Part shown: positions 26,464 through 37,200 of the stretch, piece after piece | How positions within the stretch are numbered: position 1 is the stretch's first letter | How the letters are laid out: every line of letters starts with the position of its first letter | NCBI GenBank assembly: GCA_964527735.1 | Contig: CAZGPG010000018.1 | Location: 13,114-77,113 of the forward strand | Direction: 5' to 3' | Source of the DNA: JBEBVQ01 sp964527735 | GTDB taxonomy: Bacteria; Bacteroidota; Bacteroidia; Chitinophagales; Chitinophagaceae | Length of the DNA: 64,000 nucleotides | The notes under the pieces: generated by a model | Seen by the model: only the letters and a program-made list of their open reading frames with translations | Databases searched by the model: none | Told to the model about the DNA's origin: nothing | Made by a program: the position numbers and the translations under genes

Positions 26464-29439
26464 TTACCATCCCGCTTCTTCCAGCAGGGAAAAAGTCTGC
26501 TCATCGGGTGTCACGGGCAGGATGATCTCCACCAGTGTACCTGTAGTCATACCCTGCTCGTCTGCCGTTTCCTTTACGGATACAGTATAGTACTGACCCA
26601 GCAGGTTTCTGAGCAGATCCAGCCTTTCTCTGGTAAGGCTCATGCCAAGCGACCGGCGGGCTGCTGAGGTACTGTCGGAAATGATGTCGTCCAGCTCATT
26701 ATCTGAAATGATCTCGATATCATCCAGCCTGCTGCTTTTATTACCATGGAGACCGATGCCATTGTCCTGGATGATGATTTTGATTTCTGTTTCCGTGTTT
26801 TTCAGGAAGAATACCGAAAGGTCTCCCGGACAGTTTTTGGGCATAATGCCATGCCAGATCGCATTTTCGATATATGGCTGCAGGATCATATTTGGAATAC
26901 GGATACCACGCAGATTCAGTTCCGGGTCTGTCACGATCTGGTACCGCAGGTACTCGCCGCAGCGCAGCTTTTCCAGCGACAGGTAGAGTTGTATACGGGA
27001 TATTTCCTTGTCCAGCCCGATAAACGCTTCCTGGGCATTCTCCATCGTGGCGCGGATCAGACAGGCAAAATCGGCCAGATACTGGTTGGCCAGATCATTG
27101 TCATGTTTATTCAGGTAGTGCTGGATGGAGTTCATGCAGTTAAAGATAAAATGGGGGTTGATCAGTGCGCTCAGGGCCTGCTGTTTCAGATAAGTGATCT
27201 TATTGTAGGTCACCAGCTGCTGTCTTTTTTTTGCCGCATAGCGCATGACCTGCCGGCGGCTGATCAGGAAAAGGCCAATGGCTGCACAGGAGATAAACCA
27301 CCAGGTTTTCCAGAAAGGCGTGGCCACATATATGGATAATGCCACATCAGGGCTCCATGACCCCTTGTTTTGCCGTGCGCTCAGCAGCAGTTGATAGCTT
27401 CCCGAAGGCAGTGCATTGAGTTCGATCGCGTTGTTTTTTGTGATATGCCATTTGTCATTCAATCCTTCCAGCTTATACCGGTATTCAACCATATCGGCGT
27501 GACGATAGCTGATGCCGATAAACTCAACCGACAGCTTGTTATCGTTATATGGAAGGCGCAGCGCTGTCGGCATATGCAGTTGCTGTTTGTCCGTGCTGGC
27601 CGACATAATATAAAGCGGTAATGGTATGTCGTCCACATAAGGCAGCTTTGTCTGTATGAGGGACATGCCGTTCTCCGTGCCGACAAACAAGATACTGTCA
27701 TGGCAAAAAAGGGACAGTACTTCGTTGGAATAAACGTCAACACGGTATTCCCGTATCTCGCGTGTGCCGGGTTGCAGATAGCAGAGGCCGTTGACCGTTC
27801 CGATCCAGAGCGTATGGTTCCGGTCTTCGGCAATGGTATTGCATTTGTTTCCCGGCAGGCCATTTTTGGTAGTGAAGATCGTCTTCTGTCCCCGGTACAG
27901 GCAGCCCAGCCCGCCTTCGGTTGCTGCCCAGAGTCGTCCATAGCTGTCTTCGTAGAGTTGGAGAATATGGTTAAGGGCAGGGTCCCTGCCGATCAGCTGG
28001 TGCCGGTAAACGCCGCCGCTATAGCTGATCAGTCCCGAATCCGTCCCGAACCATATTGTACCGTCCCGGGCTTCAATAATAGTATTGTACCGCCTGTTAT
28101 AAAGCAGCGGCGAACTGGTGTCCGGTACGAACGTATCGCCTTTCAGCCGGTACAGATGGCTGTAAGACCCCAGCCAGGTACTGTTCCTGCTGTCTTTCAG
28201 AAAAGACAGTGTACCTGTGTTATGAAGAATCCGCTCCCGGTAAGGATGCTGCATACTTCTGGCAATAAGTGTCGTCGGCGTCCCGACATAAATATTACTG
28301 TCGATCACCCGGATGAAGTAAATGAACTGATCTGCCGCCAGCTGCCTGAAGGATAAAGGGAACAGCTGCCCGTTCTGCCATTTGCTCACCATGCCGATGG
28401 AACCGATCAGCAGCTCACTGTCGCTGCAGTTGGTAATAGACTTGCAGTAAACATTGATCTTATTCTTTTCAACGGGATAATTGATCACATCAAGGGAATT
28501 GATGCGATGTACCCCTTCGCCATGTGTCGCCACCCAGATGTTGCCTTCCGAATCCTCGAACAGATCGTTGATAAGGATACGCGGCACCCGGAGCTGTTCA
28601 TTGAGGTTGACCAGCCTGTTGTTTTTGATAAACAGTATGCCTTCTCCCAGCGTTGCAACCCATACGATGTTGTTCCGGTCAACCAGCAGATTGCTTGTTC
28701 TGTAACTGCCGGCCAGAGGATAGATTTGCTTTACCGTGTCTCCCCGTACTTCTGCTACCCTGTCTTCCATCCCTATCCAGTAATTACCCGAATAATCCTT
28801 TTTCAGGTCAACGACTTCTTCCCGTATGATCCCGTCGAGGAATGGCACCACCCGATCCTGGTCATCGACCCGGTAAATACCGTTTGTGGTAGCGAAAAAC
28901 AGCTCTCCGCCCGTGATGACCGGCTTATGGAAACCAACGGGTTTGCCGTCAGGTGAACGCAGGTTTTCCAGCACAGTCTGTCCGTCCCTGATCCGGTATA
29001 GCTGCTTTGTCTTGTCGATGCCGATTGCCCAGATATTGTTCTTGTAGGGGAATGTGTATAAAATTTTCCGGGGCAATTTCCCTTTGCCCGCCGGCCAGGC
29101 GCAGACTGATGTATCGGTGATGATATTGATGCCGCCGCCATAGGTGCTCACGTATTTAATGCCTTTTTCATCTTCCGAAACCGACATGATGCAGTTGTCC
29201 GAGAGTCCGTCCCTTGAGTAATAGTTGCGGAACGACTTCCCGTCAAAGCATCCCAGGCCGTAGTTGGTACTGAACCAGAGAAAGCCTCTTTTATCCTGGA
29301 ATATCCGGAATACATTTGAGTTGGGTAACCCGTCGTGGATCGTGTATTTTCTGAAATGATATTCCTGTGCTCTCAGCCCGGGTATGAAAAGCGCAGACAG
29401 CCATAGCAGCAGCATGAGTCTTCCTGGCAAAATGATCAT
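26464..29439 (-). CDS. Two-component propeller sensor with LytS-type histidine kinase domain
   Basis: 991 residues. Signal peptide about 1-24 (ending GLRAQ). Two-component-regulator propeller blades fill about 30-600 (DGLPNSNVFRIFQDKRGFLWF, DGLSDNCIMSVSEDEKGIKYVS, EDSEGNIWVATHGEGV). A Y_Y_Y module follows near 610-695 (DNKLSVEFIGISYR ... YRYKLEGLNDKW). A transmembrane helix (about 705-722) leads to a His_kinase domain of the LytS/YehU type with His763 in INPHFIFNCMNSIQHYL, and an ATPase domain (PNMILQPYIENAIWHGI; DNGIGL). It senses an unknown periplasmic ligand; related Bacteroidota hybrid sensors respond to glycans. It starts 4 bases before the regulator's stop ends (ATGA overlap), so the two are translationally coupled, with the regulator first. 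Confidence 0.94.
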   Translation of the reverse strand: MIILPGRLMLLLWLSALFIPGLRAQEYHFRKYTIHDGLPNSNVFRIFQDKRGFLWFSTNYGLGCFDGKSFRNYYSRDGLSDNCIMSVSEDEKGIKYVSTYGGGINIITDTSVCAWPAGKGKLPRKILYTFPYKNNIWAIGIDKTKQLYRIRDGQTVLENLRSPDGKPVGFHKPVITGGELFFATTNGIYRVDDQDRVVPFLDGIIREEVVDLKKDYSGNYWIGMEDRVAEVRGDTVKQIYPLAGSYRTSNLLVDRNNIVWVATLGEGILFIKNNRLVNLNEQLRVPRILINDLFEDSEGNIWVATHGEGVHRINSLDVINYPVEKNKINVYCKSITNCSDSELLIGSIGMVSKWQNGQLFPLSFRQLAADQFIYFIRVIDSNIYVGTPTTLIARSMQHPYRERILHNTGTLSFLKDSRNSTWLGSYSHLYRLKGDTFVPDTSSPLLYNRRYNTIIEARDGTIWFGTDSGLISYSGGVYRHQLIGRDPALNHILQLYEDSYGRLWAATEGGLGCLYRGQKTIFTTKNGLPGNKCNTIAEDRNHTLWIGTVNGLCYLQPGTREIREYRVDVYSNEVLSLFCHDSILFVGTENGMSLIQTKLPYVDDIPLPLYIMSASTDKQQLHMPTALRLPYNDNKLSVEFIGISYRHADMVEYRYKLEGLNDKWHITKNNAIELNALPSGSYQLLLSARQNKGSWSPDVALSIYVATPFWKTWWFISCAAIGLFLISRRQVMRYAAKKRQQLVTYNKITYLKQQALSALINPHFIFNCMNSIQHYLNKHDNDLANQYLADFACLIRATMENAQEAFIGLDKEISRIQLYLSLEKLRCGEYLRYQIVTDPELNLRGIRIPNMILQPYIENAIWHGIMPKNCPGDLSVFFLKNTETEIKIIIQDNGIGLHGNKSSRLDDIEIISDNELDDIISDSTSAARRSLGMSLTRERLDLLRNLLGQYYTVSVKETADEQGMTTGTLVEIILPVTPDEQTFSLLEEAGW

Positions 29440-30200
29440 ATTTTAAACTCGCCCGACATACTCGAGATAAGATGCAGGAATTGGCTGAGCCGGTACCGTG
29501 AGATGCACAGCTTTTCCCCGTTATCCATCAGCGCCATGCCACCGTCCCGGGAAATGTATTGCCGGAAATGGTGCATATTGATGATATGGGATTTGTGTAT
29601 CCTGAAAAACCAGCGTGAATCCAGCTTTTCCTCGTACCGGTTGATCGGTTTGGATGTGGTTATCTTCTCGTTGTTAGTCAGCAGCAGTGCGGTATAGGTA
29701 TTGTCTGCTTTCAGGTAAATGATATCCTTCAGCGTGACGAACCGCATACCCTGATGATCGTTGATCACCATCTTATTGTTGAGGTAGCTGTCATTTGTAA
29801 CTACTTCCCGGATGGATTGCTCTCTGCAGCTGATGGCCTGCTTTCTTTTTGCCGCTACCTTCTTCAGCGTCTCGCAGAATTCTGTTTTCCGGATGGGCTT
29901 CAGTATATAATCGGCGGCGCCGGCTTTGATGGCTTTAATTGCATATTCGCTGTAGGCGGTGATAAATATCAGCTCAAAACTCTTCCTGGATAATGAATCC
30001 AGCAGTCCGAACCCGTCGGTGCCCGACATGCGTATGTCCAGGAAGAGCATATCTATTTCCCGTTCTTCCAGTATCGGTCTCGCAGTTTTCGCATTATTAG
30101 CTTCATAGATGGTAAAACCAGGTTCAAATTCCTGGATCAGGTCACTGATGTAATTCCTGCTCAATCGCTCGTCATCTACAATAAGGACAGATAAGTTCAT
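29436..30200 (-). CDS. LytTR-type response regulator
   Basis: 254 residues from the ATG at 30200 (MNLSVLIVDDE); an ATG at 30212 would add four residues. The receiver domain (1-120) has the acidic pair VDDE, phosphoacceptor Asp55 in MLFLDIRMSG, Thr in FITAYSEYA and Lys in YILKPIRK. The LytTR DNA-binding domain covers about 150-245 (LKDIIYLKADNTYTALLL ... RWFFRIHKSHIINMHHF). It is encoded upstream of, and overlaps by ATGA with, its probable partner kinase. LytTR proteins bind short directly repeated sites; three (A/C)CGTT-centred sites lie upstream (30215-30350), which suggests self-regulation and perhaps control of the divergent NHL/SprB gene. Confidence 0.95.
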   Translation of the reverse strand: MNLSVLIVDDERLSRNYISDLIQEFEPGFTIYEANNAKTARPILEEREIDMLFLDIRMSGTDGFGLLDSLSRKSFELIFITAYSEYAIKAIKAGAADYILKPIRKTEFCETLKKVAAKRKQAISCREQSIREVVTNDSYLNNKMVINDHQGMRFVTLKDIIYLKADNTYTALLLTNNEKITTSKPINRYEEKLDSRWFFRIHKSHIINMHHFRQYISRDGGMALMDNGEKLCISRYRLSQFLHLISSMSGEFKI

Positions 30201-30214
30201 GATTCCTGTCATCA

Positions 30215-30350
30215 AACGTTATCTAAAGGTAAGCTGTTGTATTGTAGTTTACTATTCCATTCTCATGAAACGGTATACCGTTATCAAAATTTTTCCTGCG
30301 ATCGTATGCCGGTCCTTTTCTCCATTCTCAAAAAATGAGCTACCGTTGGC
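30215..30350. promoter_or_regulatory. Candidate LytTR binding sites in the divergent region
   Basis: Three similar 9-mers lie on the plus strand: AACGTTATC (30215-30223), ACCGTTATC (30277-30285) and ACCGTTGGC (30342-30350), about 62-65 bases apart, roughly six helical turns. The middle one is part of a perfect palindrome AACGGTATACCGTT (30269-30282). LytTR sites usually contain a (A/C)(A/C)GTT core. The region separates the LytTR regulator from the NHL/SprB gene at 30449. No good TAnnTTTG element was found. Confidence 0.35.
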
Positions 30351-30448
30351 AAATGAGGGAAATATCTCTGTGGGTAAATTTTCAAATTTGATCTGTGGGA
30401 AATGTCTGATTTAACATTCCTTGTACAAACCCTTTAACAGATCAGTAT

Positions 30449-33400
30449 ATGAACAGAGTTATTTACTTTCTTAGTATAGTTACACTTACGATGATTGTAT
30501 GTGCCGGGACCGCAACAGCACAGTGCACGGCGACGGTTACTGCATCCACCAGCTGCACGCTGCCGGTGACGTTAAAGGCCCGCCCCGGCTTTGCGCCCTG
30601 GCGTATTGCATGGAGCCGCGACGGGACGCCGGTGCAGACCTATACTGCCGGGTGGGAGACAACAGGTATTGCAATCGGCACCGGAATTGCCGGGTCTAAT
30701 GCGGATCAATTCTTCCAGCCCAGCAGCCTTGTTGTGGACGGCAGCGGTAATGTATATGTAGCGGATGCTGCCAATAACAGGATACAGAAATGGGCGCCCG
30801 GGGCTACCAGTGGTGTCACCGTGGCAGGAGGCAATCTTGGAGGCCCTGGTCATAACCAGCTGGATATACCAAGGGGCGTATGCCTGGATAATGACGGCAA
30901 CATTTACGTAGCGGATCAGTATAATCATCGTATTATAAAGTTCCCGCCCGGCAGTACGCAAGCCACGAATGGAACCATCGTGGCAGGCGGCAACGGTATG
31001 GGTGACGCCCTGAACCGGCTTCAGTATCCAAGAGGAGTGTTTGTGGATGCCGGAGGCTATATTTATGTAGCAGACCAGAATAATTCCCGGATCATAAAGT
31101 TCCCGCCTGGCAGTACACAGACCACTGCCGGAACCATTGTGGCAGGAGGTAATGGCGGTGGTAACGGAAGCACGCAATTAAACGTTCCTTCAGGTGTTGC
31201 CGTAGATGCTGCCGGCAATATTTATGTTGTGGAAAACAGCGGCCACTGTATCAGCCAGTTCCCGCCTACCAGTACGCAAACCACACCCAAGACCATTGTG
31301 GCGGGCGGCAACGGCATAGGGGCCAGCAGTAAACATCTAAACGCTCCTTTTGGAATCTGGCTGGATGGTGCAGGCAATATTTATGTGGCGGACGGACAAA
31401 ACAATCGTGTGATCAGATTTCCGCCGGGTAGCACCAAAGACAGTGACGGCGTGACCATCGGCGGCTCGCTTTCATTGCCTGTCGGTGTATGCTTGGATAA
31501 CAGCGGGAATCTGTATGTTGCGGCATTTAATGATAATAAGATACAGAAATACCTGGTGTCGATAACAGATAGCCTTTCTGTTGCTACAGCGGGTAATTAT
31601 ACGGCGGATGTACTGGGCTTCAATGGTTGTACTGCTGCTGCATCCACCGCAGCGCCCAACATAAGCCCGGTGATAACAACATCCGGGAGCACGACCTTTT
31701 GTGAGGGAGACAGTGTTGTCCTCCGGGTACCCTCCGGGGCCACAGCTTACCAATGGTATGAATTTTCGGACATATTCGGAACCGGGGTTCCCATCGGCGG
31801 CGGTGATAAAGACTCACTGGTGGTAAAGGTTGCGGGTACCTATTACGTGGAAGTTACCGGCGGTACCTGTCCCGGTACTTCGGCTGATGTGGTCTCTACG
31901 GTCAACCCGCGTCCTTCCGCCGTTATCACCGGTTCTTCCCTGACACATGTCAGCTGTAACGGAGGCAGCAACGGCGCTGCAGAAGTCGCTGCCGGCGGCG
32001 GTACGCCTCCATATACGTATACATGGTCGCCCTCCGGCGGCAACGGAGCCTCGGCGTCTAATCTTGCGAAAGGGAATTATACCGTAACCGTTCAGGATAA
32101 TAAAGGATGTAAGGCCACGGCCACTGCCGTTATCACCGAGCCTGCTGCACTTACAGCCACGATATCCTCTTCTACAAATGTCAACTGTAACGGTGATAAT
32201 ACCGGTGCTACAACTGTTACGGCGGGTGGTGGTACCTCGCCTTACGCATATTCATGGTCGCCTTCCGGCGGCAATGGCGCTACAGCGGCCAATCTCACGG
32301 CAGGGAATTATACAGTGACGGTAACCGATAACAAAGGATGTACAAAAACAGCTACGGCCAATATTACACAGCCGTCAGCACTTACGGCCACGATATCTTC
32401 CTCCACGAATGTCAACTGTAACGGTGATAATACCGGTGCCGCAACCGTTACAGCGGGCGGTGGTACATCACCTTACGCGTATTCATGGTCGCCCTCCGGC
32501 GGCAGTGGCGCTACAGCGTCCAGCCTCGTGGCAGGAAATTATACAGTGACGGTAACCGATAACAAAGGGTGTATAAAAACAGCTACGGCTAATATTACAC
32601 AGCCGTCAGCACTTACAGCCACGATATCTTCTTCTACAAATATCAACTGCAATGGCGGTAATAATGGCGCTGCAACGGTCACAGCGGGCGGCGGTACGTC
32701 CCCGTATGCGTATTCGTGGTCGCCCTCTGGCGGGAGCGGGGCTACAGCGTCCAGCCTCGTGGCAGGAAATTATACAGTGACGGTAACTGATAACAAAGGG
32801 TGTACAAAAACAACTACGGCCAATGTTACACAACCTGCTGCACTTACGGCCACGATTTCCTCCTCCACGAATGTCAGCTGCAACGGTGATAATACCGGTG
32901 CTGCAACCGTTACGGCGGGCGGTGGTACATCGCCTTACGCGTATTCATGGTCACCGTCGGGCGGCAATGGAGCTACTGCTCCCAACCTCGTGGCAGGGAA
33001 TTATACGGTGACGGTAACCGATAACAAAGGGTGCACAAAAACAGCTACGGCCAATATTACACAGCCGTCAGCGCTGACGGCCACGATTTCCTCCTCCACG
33101 AATGTCAGCTGTAATGGCGGTAACAATGGCGCCGCGACTGTTACGGCGGGTGGCGGTACATCGCCTTACGCGTATTCGTGGTCGCCCTCCGGCGGCAACG
33201 GAGTTACTGCTCCCAACCTCGTGGCAGGGAATTATACGGTGACGGTAACCGATAACAAAGGGTGCACCAGGACCGCTTCTACCATTATTACAGAGCCGGC
33301 GGCGATCTTCATTCAGATCATTCCAGACGGCCCGCTGGAATTCTGTGAAGGAGACAGCGTAAAGCTGATGGCTACTGTTCCGTTCTGGCCCAGGGAGTAT

Positions 33401-34243
33401 CAATGGAAGAACGGCAGCGCTGTAATTCCCGGAGCCACTACATTTACCTATGTGGCAAAAGCTTCCGGTGACTATAGTGTGGTGGTGACAGATAACATCG
33501 TGTGCAAGGACAGTACAGGGCTACCCCCGGTAACTGTTTATCCGCGCCCGGCCGGTGTTATTGTGCCCGGTGATACAGCTTTCTGTGCCGGCGGAAGCGC
33601 TTTGTTACAGCTTATCACAGCAGATACAGGATTGAGTTACCGGTGGAAAAACGGCGCTGCCGGTATTCCTGCCGTTTCATCAGACTTCTATACGGCAACG
33701 ACCGGCGGCAGCTATAGTGTTGTGCTCAATCGTACACATATTTCCGGTTGCAGCGACAGCACAACGCCGGCGCTGGTAACCGTACACCCGCTCCCGCTCC
33801 CGCCTATCAACTGGAACGAACCTGAGTTTACGACAGAGTCTTATTATGCTGCATACCGGTGGTACCGGAGCGGTACGCTGATACCCGGAATTACCGGTCA
33901 TGTCTGTACCGCAACAGATACAGGGTTCTATTATGTAGCGGTAACAGACAGCAACGGATGTGAAAACATATCGTCAGTATTTAATCTTGAACGGCTGCGC
34001 ATAGGGAACCTGCCGGAGCAGGCAATAAATATCTACCCGAATCCTGCTGCGCACACGGTTTATATAGAAGCTCAGATACCCGTTTCCGTGACGATCAGCA
34101 GCATGGATGGCAAACAACTGGTCCGTCAGTCCGGCCAGAACAATATCCGGCTGGGGCACCTTGCTGACGGCGTGTACCTGATCCGGTTTTATGATGAGGC
34201 GGGAAGATTACTGAAGCAGGAGCGGCTGTTGAAGCAGGAATGA
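30449..34243 (+). CDS. NHL-repeat and SprB-repeat surface protein with T9SS type A sorting domain
   Basis: 1264 residues. Signal peptide about 1-25 (ending GTATAQ). About 85-375 hold NHL repeats (PSSLVVDGSGNVYVADAANNRI, PRGVCLDNDGNIYVADQYNHRI, PSGVAVDAAGNIYVVENSG), which fold as a six-bladed propeller. After an Ig-like module come six SprB-type repeats (about 490-955: VNCNGDNTGAATVTAGGG, YAYSWSPSGGNGA, NYTVTVTDNKGC). SprB is the mobile surface adhesin of gliding Flavobacterium, and such repeats extend adhesins from the cell. Three more Ig-like modules and a type A sorting domain (NIYPNPAAHTVYI ... LADGVYLIRF) follow. The next gene starts 46 bases later, probably in the same transcript. It lies divergent from a LytTR regulator. 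Confidence 0.92.
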   Translation: MNRVIYFLSIVTLTMIVCAGTATAQCTATVTASTSCTLPVTLKARPGFAPWRIAWSRDGTPVQTYTAGWETTGIAIGTGIAGSNADQFFQPSSLVVDGSGNVYVADAANNRIQKWAPGATSGVTVAGGNLGGPGHNQLDIPRGVCLDNDGNIYVADQYNHRIIKFPPGSTQATNGTIVAGGNGMGDALNRLQYPRGVFVDAGGYIYVADQNNSRIIKFPPGSTQTTAGTIVAGGNGGGNGSTQLNVPSGVAVDAAGNIYVVENSGHCISQFPPTSTQTTPKTIVAGGNGIGASSKHLNAPFGIWLDGAGNIYVADGQNNRVIRFPPGSTKDSDGVTIGGSLSLPVGVCLDNSGNLYVAAFNDNKIQKYLVSITDSLSVATAGNYTADVLGFNGCTAAASTAAPNISPVITTSGSTTFCEGDSVVLRVPSGATAYQWYEFSDIFGTGVPIGGGDKDSLVVKVAGTYYVEVTGGTCPGTSADVVSTVNPRPSAVITGSSLTHVSCNGGSNGAAEVAAGGGTPPYTYTWSPSGGNGASASNLAKGNYTVTVQDNKGCKATATAVITEPAALTATISSSTNVNCNGDNTGATTVTAGGGTSPYAYSWSPSGGNGATAANLTAGNYTVTVTDNKGCTKTATANITQPSALTATISSSTNVNCNGDNTGAATVTAGGGTSPYAYSWSPSGGSGATASSLVAGNYTVTVTDNKGCIKTATANITQPSALTATISSSTNINCNGGNNGAATVTAGGGTSPYAYSWSPSGGSGATASSLVAGNYTVTVTDNKGCTKTTTANVTQPAALTATISSSTNVSCNGDNTGAATVTAGGGTSPYAYSWSPSGGNGATAPNLVAGNYTVTVTDNKGCTKTATANITQPSALTATISSSTNVSCNGGNNGAATVTAGGGTSPYAYSWSPSGGNGVTAPNLVAGNYTVTVTDNKGCTRTASTIITEPAAIFIQIIPDGPLEFCEGDSVKLMATVPFWPREYQWKNGSAVIPGATTFTYVAKASGDYSVVVTDNIVCKDSTGLPPVTVYPRPAGVIVPGDTAFCAGGSALLQLITADTGLSYRWKNGAAGIPAVSSDFYTATTGGSYSVVLNRTHISGCSDSTTPALVTVHPLPLPPINWNEPEFTTESYYAAYRWYRSGTLIPGITGHVCTATDTGFYYVAVTDSNGCENISSVFNLERLRIGNLPEQAINIYPNPAAHTVYIEAQIPVSVTISSMDGKQLVRQSGQNNIRLGHLADGVYLIRFYDEAGRLLKQERLLKQE
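31931..33316 (+). repeat. In-gene tandem array of 231-bp SprB repeat units
   Basis: Five units start at 32162, 32393, 32624, 32855 and 33086 with an exact period of 231 bp (77 codons) and very high base identity; a sixth, more diverged unit precedes them (about 31931-32161). The last unit ends by drifting near 33316. The near identity points to recent duplication or gene conversion, and to likely copy-number change by recombination. Confidence 0.93.
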
Positions 34244-34289
34244 GTTGTAACAGGAAAATGTCTTACCCGGATTAAATAATTACCTGTTT

Positions 34290-37200
34290 ATGAAAGAGAT
34301 CCTGCTGTCGTTCTTGTTTATTATTTTCAGTCTCTTTGCTTACGGGCAGACGGATACGGAATTCTGGTTTGCAGCGCCTGAAGTATCGCAGACACCCCCT
34401 GATGATCTTGACCGGCCTATCCTGCTGCGGATCACTGCCTATACTTCGCCGGCAATCGTCACGGTAACGCAGCCTGCCGGAACCGGTAGTGCCATGCCGC
34501 CGCAGGTTGTCTCTGTGGCGGCCAACAGTACGGTCTCCGTTGATCTTACTACCTGGCTGGACAGCATAGAATGCAAGCCTGCCGACAGGGTGCTGAACTA
34601 CGGGTTGAAGATCACGGCCACTGCACCCGTTAGTGTATACTACGAAGCAGCTGCGCTGAACAATCCCGAAGCCTTTATCCTGAAGGGGCGGACTGCCCTG
34701 GGCAATGATTTCTGGATACCATCGCAGAATTTTGTGCGGAACAATACCGGTACATTCCCCCAGGCCCTGTCTTCCTTCGATATTGTCGCCACGGAAAATA
34801 ATACCACTGTTACCATTACCCCCACCAATGCCATCCAGGGCCACGTCGCAGGCAGTACGTTCTCCGTTGTTCTGAATACAGGCCAGACCTATTCGGCCAC
34901 CGCCGCAGGCAATGCCGCTGCCAGTCACCTGCAGGGATCGCGGGTGACGAGCGACAAGCCCATTGCTATCACGGTAAAGGACGATCTGCTAAATGAGACC
35001 ACGCTTTATCTCGACAACTGCGGCGACCTGGGTGGCGACCAGATCGTGCCGTCGTCGGTCGTGGGGTCGGAATATATTGCCATTCCGGGCTTGCTCTATG
35101 GGCCGGGAGACCAGTTGTTCATTACCGCTACACAGAACGGCACGACGATCAGGCAGAATGGAGGGCCTGTACTTGCCACCATCAATGCAGGCGGTACTTA
35201 CCGTCTGCCGGTAGGTACTACCGCTACCTACGTTCAGACATCCGCCCCGGCGTATGTATGGCAGCTGAGCGGTATGGGCTGTGAAATGGGGCTGGGGCTG
35301 CTGCCCAAGATCAACTGCACAGGCAGCTCATCGGTTTCCTTCGTACGTTCAACTGCACGCAGCCTGTTCCTGAACCTGATGGTGAAAAACGGCGGGCAGG
35401 GTGACTTCCTGGTGAACGGTATCTCCGGAGTGATCACTGCGGCAGCTTTTTCGGCTGTGCCCGGTACGGGCGGACAATGGTACACGGCACAGGTTTCGCT
35501 CCCCCTCCCATCATACCCGCAGGGCAATGCGATCTCTGTTGTCAATACTTCTTCGTTGTTCCACCTCGGTGTTCTGGAAGGCGGGTTCCTCGGTGGTACC
35601 ACCTATAGCTATTTCAGCGATTTCGGTTCTGTGAAGGCAAATGCCACTGCCGGCTCATCGTCAGTCTGCCCCGGCGCTGCCATTTACCTCTATGCAGATA
35701 CGGTGGCCTCGGCGACCTACAGTTGGGCAGGCCCGAACGGTTTCATTAGCAACCAGCAAAATCCGGTGATACCGGGCGTATCGAATACAGCCTCCGGTGT
35801 TTATACCGTGACGGTTGATCTCCCCGGCTGTAGCAGCGACCTCGATACGGTGAGCGTGCAGGTGAAAAACCTGACGGTTGACCTCGGTGCGGATACCGCT
35901 GTCTGCCGCGATTCTATAATGCTGGGATCTTCCGGGGTTTATACACTTCCCACCTACCTGTGGAATACGGGTGATGTCACCGCATCTCTGAAAGTGACCG
36001 TCTCAGGCGACTACTGGCTGGAGGTACAGGACGAAGGCTGCACCGTCCGCGATACTATACAGGTCACGCTCAATTCTGCTTTTGTAAACCTTGGTCCCGA
36101 TACTTTTTTCTGCGGCGATTCCCTTATACTCACGCCTTCATCGGCATATGCGGCTCCTGTGTATCTATGGAACACAGGGACGACCACGCCTTCCCTGAAG
36201 GTAACCCTCCCGGGTACCTACTGGCTGAACGTGAATGACGATGGCTGTACCGGCAGCGATACAGTACAGGTGGCTCTTCATTCCGCTGCTGTAAATCTTG
36301 GACCGGATTTCGATATCTGCGCTGACTCCGTAATGCTGCACTCTTCGACTGCGTACACAAGCCCTTCCTACCGGTGGAGCACCGGCGCTGTTTCGCCTTC
36401 CCTGAAGGTAACCGGTTCCGGAACCTATTGGCTGGAGGTAACGGATAATGGTTGTACCGCCAGCGACACTGTGCATGCGCTGCTTCGCACAACGCCGGTA
36501 AATCTCGGCCCGGATACTTTTTTCTGCGACGGCACGGGGATACTCCAATCATCGGGCACTTACAGCGCGCCTACGTACCGCTGGAGCACTGGCGCTATCT
36601 CCCCGCAGATCACCATTGCTGCACCCGGCGTCTACTGGCTTGAGGTAATGGATAACGGGTGTACCGGCAGCGATACCATAAGGGTGATATTCCGGTCCAC
36701 CCCGGTAAACCTGGGTGCTGATATCTCTGTCTGCGGCGACTCGGTCATTCTGACGCCTTCGGCCGCTTATGCCGGCCCTGCCGTTTACCGCTGGAGTACC
36801 GGCGCCACGTCCCGGCAGCTGAAAGCGATGATGTCCGGCAGTTATTGGCTGGAAGTAAGCAGCAACGGGTGTACCGGCAGCGACACCATAGAGGTGAAAC
36901 TGGATATGCCTTTTGCAGTGAACTTAGGTCCTGATATCTCCGTCTGTGATAAGGATACGCCTGTGCGGCTGCAGGTGCCCCGGACGCCGGGCGTCCGGTA
37001 TTTGTGGAGCACCGGTGCTACCGACACAATGGTCGTGGCCGGCAACAGCGGCGCCTACTGGCTGGCTGTGGTGTCCGGCGCATGCCATGCCAGCGACACA
37101 GTACAGGTGAGCATTGTACCGACCCCCAAAGTGTACCTTGGCGCCGACAGCGTTATCTGTGAGCAGACCCCGCTGAAACTCAGCGCTTTTGTACCCGGCG

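Noticed and set aside
32162..33316. Regular repeats that might look like a CRISPR array
   Set aside because: The 231-bp period is far too long, there are no distinct spacers, and the whole array is in frame inside the SprB-type gene.
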